DNA of 18,523 bases, taken from NCBI GenBank assembly GCA_902806355.1, contig CADCWI010000097.1, forward strand, positions 1 to 18,523, written 5' to 3'. Made by a program: the position numbers and the translations under genes. Positions within the stretch are counted from its first letter, which is position 1; every line of letters starts with the position of its first letter. Under the pieces are notes generated by a model, which worked only from the letters and a program-made list of their open reading frames with translations, was not told the origin of the DNA and made no database searches. This document shows, piece by piece, positions 14,215-18,523 of the stretch. This DNA comes from an uncultured Thermomicrobiales bacterium. GTDB taxonomy: Bacteria > Chloroflexota > Chloroflexia > Thermomicrobiales > UBA6265.

Positions 14215-14418
14215 ATGATCGACACCGAACATGCGTGCCCGTGCACCTGCCATGGTGGGCTCGGCCTGACCGGTCCGCAGTGCATCTGCGCGATGACGCA
14301 CCGCTCATCCTGCCAAGCTTCGAGCAACGAGCGAGAAAACCGGCGACATCTTCATACGCAGCGGTTCGCGGACGGCATCAGTGCCGTCCGCGAACTTTTG
14401 AATCCATGGGTATTCTGA
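14215..14418 (+). CDS. Possible small Cys/His-rich ORF downstream of soxR
   Basis: An open frame of up to 67 codons begins at ATG 14215, 43 nt after soxR on the same strand. Its first half is rich in possible metal ligands: His6, Cys8, Cys10, Cys12, His13, Cys23, Cys25, His29 and Cys33 (CPCTCHGG and CIC). No ribosome binding site is evident, and its 3' end runs through the terminator at 14365-14399, which argues against the full-length frame. It may be chance; if real it would be a small metal-binding protein co-transcribed with soxR. The rest of the soxR-VOC interval holds only the terminator and a short repeat. Confidence 0.25.
   Translation: MIDTEHACPCTCHGGLGLTGPQCICAMTHRSSCQASSNERENRRHLHTQRFADGISAVRELLNPWVF
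14365..14399 (+). terminator. Rho-independent terminator downstream of soxR
   Basis: TTCGCGGACGGCA (14365-14377) and TGCCGTCCGCGAA (14382-14394) form a perfect 13-bp stem with loop TCAG, followed by CTTTTG. The T-run is on the plus strand, so it serves transcription from soxR and anything between. Confidence 0.85.
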
Positions 14419-14477
14419 GAAGAAACCGGTAAAACCGTACAACCGTCTACACCAGGTACACGGCTCGGGTCGAACGC

Positions 14478-14927
14478 TCAGCCTTGCGGGCCCGGAACGA
14501 TGGGCTCCCGGCCATCGGCGACGGCGCGCTGGGGCGAGATTTCCGAGATCTGCATCAGTTCGATCGGGTTGCCGTCCGGGTCCTTGACCCACGCCTGCTG
14601 GTTGGTATCCAGCCCAAGCTTGATCTCGGTGTCGATCGTCACGCCATGACTGCGCAGGTGCTCGACATCGGCTTCGATGTCGTCCGTCATCAGGCAGAGG
14701 TGCTTGAAGCTGGATGGGCCATTGCTCGCTCGCTGCTCCGGGCCTGGTCCTCCCGGGAAGAGCTCGAGAAAGCGGTCGCCGGAGACGTGCAGGTAGATCA
14801 GGCGGATGGAGCCGTCCTCCTTCGTCAAGCGGAATGACTCGGTTATGCCGAGCAGGGCGTAGAACTCCAGAGCCGCGTCCATGTCATGGCAGGCGAACGC
14901 GGTATGGCCGATGTCGATGATGCTCAT
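14478..14927 (-). CDS. VOC (glyoxalase-fold) metalloprotein
   Basis: This 149-residue protein has two beta-alpha-beta-beta-beta modules of the vicinal oxygen chelate fold. Likely metal ligands are His8 (IGHTAF), Glu55 (FLELF), His76 (FKHLCLMTDD) and Glu123 (DPDGNPIELMQ). This resembles lactoylglutathione lyase and fosfomycin/bleomycin-type resistance relatives; the reaction cannot be fixed from sequence. ATG 14925-14927 follows GAGGAGA. A longer open frame to 15347 runs across the promoter region into the divergent methyltransferase and is rejected. It converges with soxR and diverges from the methyltransferase at 15117. Confidence 0.9.
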   Translation of the reverse strand: MSIIDIGHTAFACHDMDAALEFYALLGITESFRLTKEDGSIRLIYLHVSGDRFLELFPGGPGPEQRASNGPSSFKHLCLMTDDIEADVEHLRSHGVTIDTEIKLGLDTNQQAWVKDPDGNPIELMQISEISPQRAVADGREPIVPGPQG

Positions 14928-15013
14928 GGATGTCTCCTCGTGTATTGACGCGACGCCGCTCCCGAAAGCGAAGGATGTTTGCCTTGCAGCGATGGCGCAC
15001 GTCGTCCGGAACA

Positions 15014-15028
15014 GGGACACAGTGTCCC
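15014..15028. promoter_or_regulatory. Perfect palindrome between divergent VOC and methyltransferase genes
   Basis: GGGACAC and GTGTCCC are exact reverse complements around a single A. The site lies 87 bp upstream of the VOC start and 88 bp upstream of the methyltransferase start, nearly midway, as expected for a shared operator. No regulator gene for it is evident here. Confidence 0.45.
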
Positions 15029-15116
15029 CCCAAACGCGTTGGCTGTCACCATACGGTTTCGCTGTGGAGTGATCGTCGGGTGATACGGTGACGACGACAA
15101 TGAGGAAGGCCTGTTC

Positions 15117-15935
15117 ATGACCGAACTCGCATTCGATGAGCTCGCGGCGTCGTTCGATGCACAGCGGGGACTTCCCGGAGCGGCAGTCGCGGCGCTCGCC
15201 CACCTGATTGGGGACCTCGCGGACGGCGGCAAGCTGCGCGTGATCGAGCCCGGCATCGGAACAGGCCGGGTCGCGATCGCCGCCCTCGCCGGCGGGCACC
15301 ATGTCGTCGGCGTGGATCGTTCGCGTGCCATGCTGCGGGAGCTGCACGTCAGGCTTCAGTGCATGGCCGAGCCTCGGCTGCGTGCCTCGCTGGTCGAGGG
15401 TGATGCGCGTGCGCTCCCGTTCGTCGCCGCCACGTTCGATATGGCGATCGTCGCATCCCTGCTCTACCTGATCGACGACTGGCGTTGGGCGCTCGATGAC
15501 ATCTGGCGGGTAGTCCGTCCGGGCGGGAACATCGTGCTGGTATTAGAGCGGTCGGCCGAGCGGCCACCACTGGCGCGGTGGAGTGCGCTCTGGCGGGAGG
15601 CGATCGAGGGCACGGGCTACCGTCACGCCCCGATGGACCCGGACGACGAAACCCTCCTGCGCGAGGTCCGGTCGCGGGCGGAGGCGGTCTCCATGCGAAC
15701 GTTGCACATCTGGACGATCGGGCGAACCGTCGCCGAAGCCCAGGACGGGATCGCCGCCCTGCGTGCGCTCTATCCCGCAATCGACGCGAAGTCCTGGAAC
15801 ATCGCCACCGCCGAATTCCTTGCGACCGCCAGGGACGAGTTCACCGATCCCGAGACGCGGCTCGATTGCGACGTGTACCTCGATGTCGCCGTCTGCCGAC
15901 TGCCGGGCGGTGATGATCGCGCTGCCCGGGCATAA
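15117..15935 (+). CDS. Class I SAM-dependent methyltransferase
   Basis: This 272-residue protein carries motif I in the form RVIEPGIGTGRVA (about 41-53), the acidic strand-2 end HVVGVDRSRAML, motif II/III GDARALPFVAATFDMAIVASLLYLIDDW (landmark around 98-122) and RVVRPGGNIVLVLE. The variant EPGIGTGR is common in Chloroflexota/Actinobacteria small-molecule methyltransferases. ATG 15117 follows AGGAAGG. The C-terminal half has features of a substrate-recognition region but no assignable specificity. It is divergent from the VOC gene, with a shared palindrome, and convergent with the sulfatase. It is not closely similar to the methyltransferase at 6187-7005. Confidence 0.9.
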   Translation: MTELAFDELAASFDAQRGLPGAAVAALAHLIGDLADGGKLRVIEPGIGTGRVAIAALAGGHHVVGVDRSRAMLRELHVRLQCMAEPRLRASLVEGDARALPFVAATFDMAIVASLLYLIDDWRWALDDIWRVVRPGGNIVLVLERSAERPPLARWSALWREAIEGTGYRHAPMDPDDETLLREVRSRAEAVSMRTLHIWTIGRTVAEAQDGIAALRALYPAIDAKSWNIATAEFLATARDEFTDPETRLDCDVYLDVAVCRLPGGDDRAARA

Positions 15936-15974
15936 TCCTATCCCGGCATGCGACGAGCGGGTTCCGGATTGCGG

Positions 15975-17441
15975 CTACCAATGTGCCTCGCGCGGCTGGG
16001 AGCGGTCCTCGGTGGCGACCAGGGCATCGAGCAGGAATCGTTCGAGATCGATCTGGATCCCGGCCGCCGCCGGATCGTCCCAGAGGTTGCGCAGCTCTTG
16101 CGGGTCGGCTTTCAGGTCGTACAGCTCTCCGGTGCGGGGACGGGCGGTTGCCGGCTGACCATGCTGGACGATGAGCTTGTGATGACCGCGCCGAAGCATT
16201 GTCAGGTGCACGGGAGGGTCATAGCCATGGCCGCTGTCGCGGTACTCACAGAGTGCCCAGCCTCGACCCTCGGCGTCAGCGTCCCCGCGCGCCAGCGGAA
16301 GCAGGCTCATGCCCTGGGCGCCGGGCATGTGGTCGAGCCCGGCAGCATCGAGAAAGGTCGATGTGAGGTCGATCCACTCGACCAGCTCGCTTCGGCGCGT
16401 GCCCGCCGGGAGCTGGCCGGGCCAGCGAAGGATCAGCGGCACCCGCACCGCGCTCTCGTACAGTAACGGCCCCTTGAGCAGGAGTTGGTGATCGCCGAGC
16501 ATCTCGCCGTGATCGCTGGTGAAGATGACGACGGTGTCCTCGGCAAGCCCCAGTTCGTTGAGGGCGGCCAGGACGCGGGCCATCTCATCGTCGATCAAGG
16601 TCGCCATCGCGTAGTAGGCGGCGATGATCTGCTTGATGTCCCTGGAGGTGTGGTCGGCGAAGCCACGGGCATAGCCGGCATAGCTTTCCCGGGAGGCATC
16701 CGTCTGGATCGCCGGCTTGGTCGCCAGCTCGTCCGGAGCGGTGATCGGGTCGGGAAGCGCCTCCGGATCGTAGCGATCGAGGTATTCCCGCGGTGCCACG
16801 AACGGGTGGTGGGGGTCGAAATAATTGAGCCAGAGGAAAAACGGCTGTTCCGGGTCGCGATGGTCGTGCAGGAACTCGAGCGCCATCTCGCTCGCCCAGC
16901 GGGTGTAGTGCGCCTCCGTCGGGAGTGTGTCGAACGCCGCCGCCTGGTGCCGTTGCCGGGCGCCGCCCGCTTTCGCCTGCTCGTAGAGCACCGGGTGGTG
17001 CTCGGCGAGCCACTGATGGTACTCATTCTCGGATGACGCATGGGAGGGGTCGTGCGCCCACCGGTAGAAGCCGTAGCCGTCGTGCTCCCGACGCGGCTCA
17101 GTGCGGCCGGAGAAGCAGGAGGCAAGGTGCATCTTGCCGATCATGCCGCAGTCGTATCCCCCCTCGGCCAGCGCGCGGGAGACAAGGGGGGCATGCGGTG
17201 GCAGCTCGACCCCGTTGGCCCAGAGACCGTGGGTGTGGACGTACTGGCCCGTAACGAGACTGGCGCGCGAGGGAGCGCAGACCGGGTTCTGGACATAGCA
17301 TTGCTCGAACAGGACGCCGTCACGCGCAAGGCGATCGATCGTCGGCGTCTGGATGTGCGGATTTCTGTAGCACCCGGCCGCGTCGTAGCGTTGCTGATCG
17401 GTGCAGATGAACAGGATGTTGGGTCGTTGCGAATCCGCCAT
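15975..17441 (-). CDS. Type I sulfatase (alkaline-phosphatase superfamily)
   Basis: This 488-residue protein is a formylglycine-dependent sulfatase. The modification site is Cys55 in CAPSR (C-x-P-S-R), matured by a formylglycine-generating enzyme. Metal and sulfate ligands include Asp15-Gln16 (TDQQ), Arg59, Lys104 and His106 (GKMHL), a mid-region PHHPF, and FTSDHGEMLGDH with the following Lys (LLLKGPLLYE). It ends in the usual C-terminal subdomain (LYDLKADPQELRNLWDDP). ATG 17439-17441 follows AAGGGAAAGG; the open extension upstream overlaps the permease relic and is rejected. No signal peptide is visible, so a cytosolic role after import of sulfated sugars is inferred. The adjacent sugar ABC permease tail suggests it was once the last gene of an uptake/degradation operon. 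Confidence 0.93.
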   Translation of the reverse strand: MADSQRPNILFICTDQQRYDAAGCYRNPHIQTPTIDRLARDGVLFEQCYVQNPVCAPSRASLVTGQYVHTHGLWANGVELPPHAPLVSRALAEGGYDCGMIGKMHLASCFSGRTEPRREHDGYGFYRWAHDPSHASSENEYHQWLAEHHPVLYEQAKAGGARQRHQAAAFDTLPTEAHYTRWASEMALEFLHDHRDPEQPFFLWLNYFDPHHPFVAPREYLDRYDPEALPDPITAPDELATKPAIQTDASRESYAGYARGFADHTSRDIKQIIAAYYAMATLIDDEMARVLAALNELGLAEDTVVIFTSDHGEMLGDHQLLLKGPLLYESAVRVPLILRWPGQLPAGTRRSELVEWIDLTSTFLDAAGLDHMPGAQGMSLLPLARGDADAEGRGWALCEYRDSGHGYDPPVHLTMLRRGHHKLIVQHGQPATARPRTGELYDLKADPQELRNLWDDPAAAGIQIDLERFLLDALVATEDRSQPREAHW

Positions 17442-17467
17442 GCCTTTCCCTTCGATCGAGCCGCCGT

Positions 17468-17588
17468 CTACGCTTTCACGGCGCCGGCGACACCTTCCAG
17501 AAAATACCGTTGCAGGAAGATGAAGAGCAGCACGACCGGGATCAGCGAGAGCGTTGCCGCCGCGATCTGGTGCGCCGCGAGTTGTGTC
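17468..17588 (-). pseudogene. C-terminal remnant of a sugar ABC transporter permease (CUT1/MalG-type)
   Basis: The minus frame ending at TAG 17468-17470 reads LIPVVLLFIFLQRYFLEG followed by VAGAVKA, the typical last transmembrane helix and tail of MalG-like sugar permeases (usual form ...FLQRYFVEGLTAGAVKG). Homology begins about 40 residues before the end, at QLAAHQIAA, and is lost upstream, where unrelated sequence takes over next to the inverted-repeat element at 17599-17695. The EAA loop and the other helices are missing, so it is non-functional. The sulfatase starts 27 bp downstream. Confidence 0.8.
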
Positions 17589-17598
17589 GCATGGCCAG

Positions 17599-17695
17599 TG
17601 TGGCACGGCGAGGGTCGAGTAGGGTTTCGTGTGAGCTTAGTGACCGATCCTGATCCTGCTTTTGATGGGCATACGGTGCCATCAGCGGTGCCACA
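17599..17695. mobile_element. Possible 97-bp mobile-element remnant with terminal inverted repeats
   Basis: TGTGGCACGGC at 17599-17609 and, inverted, TGTGGCACCGC at 17695-17685 agree at 10 of 11 positions. A second TGGCACC occurs in inverted orientation just inside the right end (17675-17681), as in IS families such as IS21 that carry several transposase-binding repeats at their ends. The interior has no coding capacity and no target-site duplication was seen. It sits between the broken permease and the Asn-synthase gene, suggesting it is the scar of the rearrangement. Confidence 0.45.
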
Positions 17696-17699
17696 TGTG

Positions 17700-18523
17700 C
17701 TACCGGTCAGCGGGCCAGGCCCCGCATGTCGGACAGTGCCGCCGTCCAATGCGGACTCCTCCCGCGCAGGAGATGCACGGGTAGTCCCCCGTTTCCGGCG
17801 TCGGGATGCGGAGCCCGAGGGCCTCGAACCGCAGATAGACGCCCCGGTGGGCGGCATTGAACCAGCGGATGCCCATCGCATCGAGGCGGTCTCGATTGAC
17901 GGATGTGACTTCCGCCGCGAGCGGACCTTCCAGCGCGCACATGCCGGATCCGAACTCGAGGTCGGTCTTGGGTCGCCATGCGATATCGTCCGGAAGCACG
18001 TCTTCCGCGATCCTGCGCAGGATCACCTTGCCCCAGGGACGGGTTGGCGCCGCCATCAAGTCAGGGTCGAACTGGTCGACAAAGGACGGCGGCGATGTTC
18101 GCTCGCTCGCCGGGATCGATACGTGCAGGTCATCCCACCTGAGGGATCGCGCGACCGCGATCACGCCCGGCGCGAGAAACGGGAACCCCGGTGCCATTCT
18201 CAGGTGCTCGCCGATGGCGCGAGCGGGAGGATCGATCGCCGGAATCCTGGTCGCCAGGAACGCGGGCCAATCCGCTTCCGTGCGCAGGAACTGGTAGCCG
18301 CCCAACAGGGTGTCGGCATCGTCGCCCGTCCAGAACGATCGCGCGCCCAGCGATCGGGCATGACGCAGCCCGGCGATGATCGGGATGTCGTTCAGCAATC
18401 CGAGGTCGAACGATGTGCGCAGCCGCATGAGATCGTCAAGATTTGCCAGTGCGGTGCCGACATCCAGCCGGAGCGGGCGCCAGTCAAGGTCGAGGTGCTC
18501 CGCCACCTGGGCGGCGGAGGCGA
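17700..18523 (-). CDS. Asparagine-synthase-domain protein with C-terminal zinc ribbon, 5' part missing
   Basis: The frame is open to the window edge, so the N-terminal part, including any PP-loop and glutaminase domain, lies outside. The visible 274 residues match the C-terminal part of the asparagine synthase fold (PF00733): SFWTGDDADTLLGGYQF corresponds to the GDGADELFGGY loop, FPFLAPGVIAVAR to the PFLD segment, and KVILRRIAEDVLPDDIAWRPK to the conserved K..LR...LP..I..R.K stretch. The end carries CISCAGGVRIGRRHCPTC, two CxxC pairs forming a zinc ribbon, which is not part of standard AsnB. Such proteins can be amide-forming ATP-dependent ligases in peptide or sugar modification; the actual reaction is unknown. 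The TAG is 5 bp from the inverted-repeat element. Confidence 0.82.
   Translation of the reverse strand, partial: ASAAQVAEHLDLDWRPLRLDVGTALANLDDLMRLRTSFDLGLLNDIPIIAGLRHARSLGARSFWTGDDADTLLGGYQFLRTEADWPAFLATRIPAIDPPARAIGEHLRMAPGFPFLAPGVIAVARSLRWDDLHVSIPASERTSPPSFVDQFDPDLMAAPTRPWGKVILRRIAEDVLPDDIAWRPKTDLEFGSGMCALEGPLAAEVTSVNRDRLDAMGIRWFNAAHRGVYLRFEALGLRIPTPETGDYPCISCAGGVRIGRRHCPTCGAWPADR

Noticed and set aside
14928..15347. N-terminal extension of the VOC protein
   Set aside because: It crosses the intergenic palindrome into the divergent methyltransferase gene and has no family match.

Overview
The window is GC-rich bacterial chromosomal DNA with compact genes, short operons joined by ATGA start/stop overlaps, GTG and TTG starts, and several toxin-antitoxin and broken genes. 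Two Uma2-family nuclease paralogues, a GH127 glycosidase, a sulfatase, the tail of a sugar ABC permease and a PIN/Phd pair together resemble Chloroflexota of the Thermomicrobia/Sphaerobacter type. That is an inference from gene content only, and an actinobacterium cannot be excluded. No rRNA, tRNA, CRISPR array or complete insertion sequence was seen.

Layout. 1-430: the 3' end of a Uma2 gene (+), then an orphan C-terminal scrap of a second exonuclease III gene (-) that ends at a perfect hairpin. 469-1925 (-): carboxymuconolactone decarboxylase (CMD)-family gene and ECF41/SigJ-type sigma factor, overlapping by ATGA and preceded by a good match to the ECF41 promoter. 2387-3211 (-): intact exonuclease III. 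3364-4433 (+): possible 37-codon ORF overlapping a nucleoside hydrolase. 4581-5245 (+): HigB/HigA-like toxin-antitoxin pair. 5461-6024 (+): intact Uma2. 6187-7005 (+) methyltransferase, convergent with 7086-9089 (-) GH127 beta-L-arabinofuranosidase-like enzyme, with a strong hairpin between them. 9357-9585: decayed HigA-like antitoxin. 9601-10349 (+): Phd-type antitoxin and PIN toxin, the toxin apparently frameshifted near its end. 10389-10949 (-): GNAT acetyltransferase.

The most coherent system is at 11100-14171. A SoxR regulator with the full Cys-x2-Cys-x-Cys-x5-Cys iron-sulfur motif (+) diverges from a three-gene operon (-): luciferase-domain (DUF5519-like) protein, NADPH-dependent FMN reductase-like protein, and a DHA2-type MFS exporter. 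The intergenic region holds a perfect SoxR-type palindrome inside an overlong 19-bp promoter spacer. This reads as a self-contained response to redox-cycling compounds: SoxR senses, the flavin-reductase-like and luciferase-domain proteins may act on the compound, and the MFS protein exports.

14478-14927 (-) is a VOC/glyoxalase-fold protein, divergent from a second methyltransferase at 15117-15935 (+), with a perfect 15-bp palindrome between them. 15975-17441 (-) is a formylglycine-type sulfatase. Upstream of it lies only the last ~40 codons of a sugar ABC permease, cut off next to a ~97-bp sequence with imperfect terminal inverted repeats. The window ends inside an asparagine-synthase-domain gene (-) with a C-terminal zinc ribbon.
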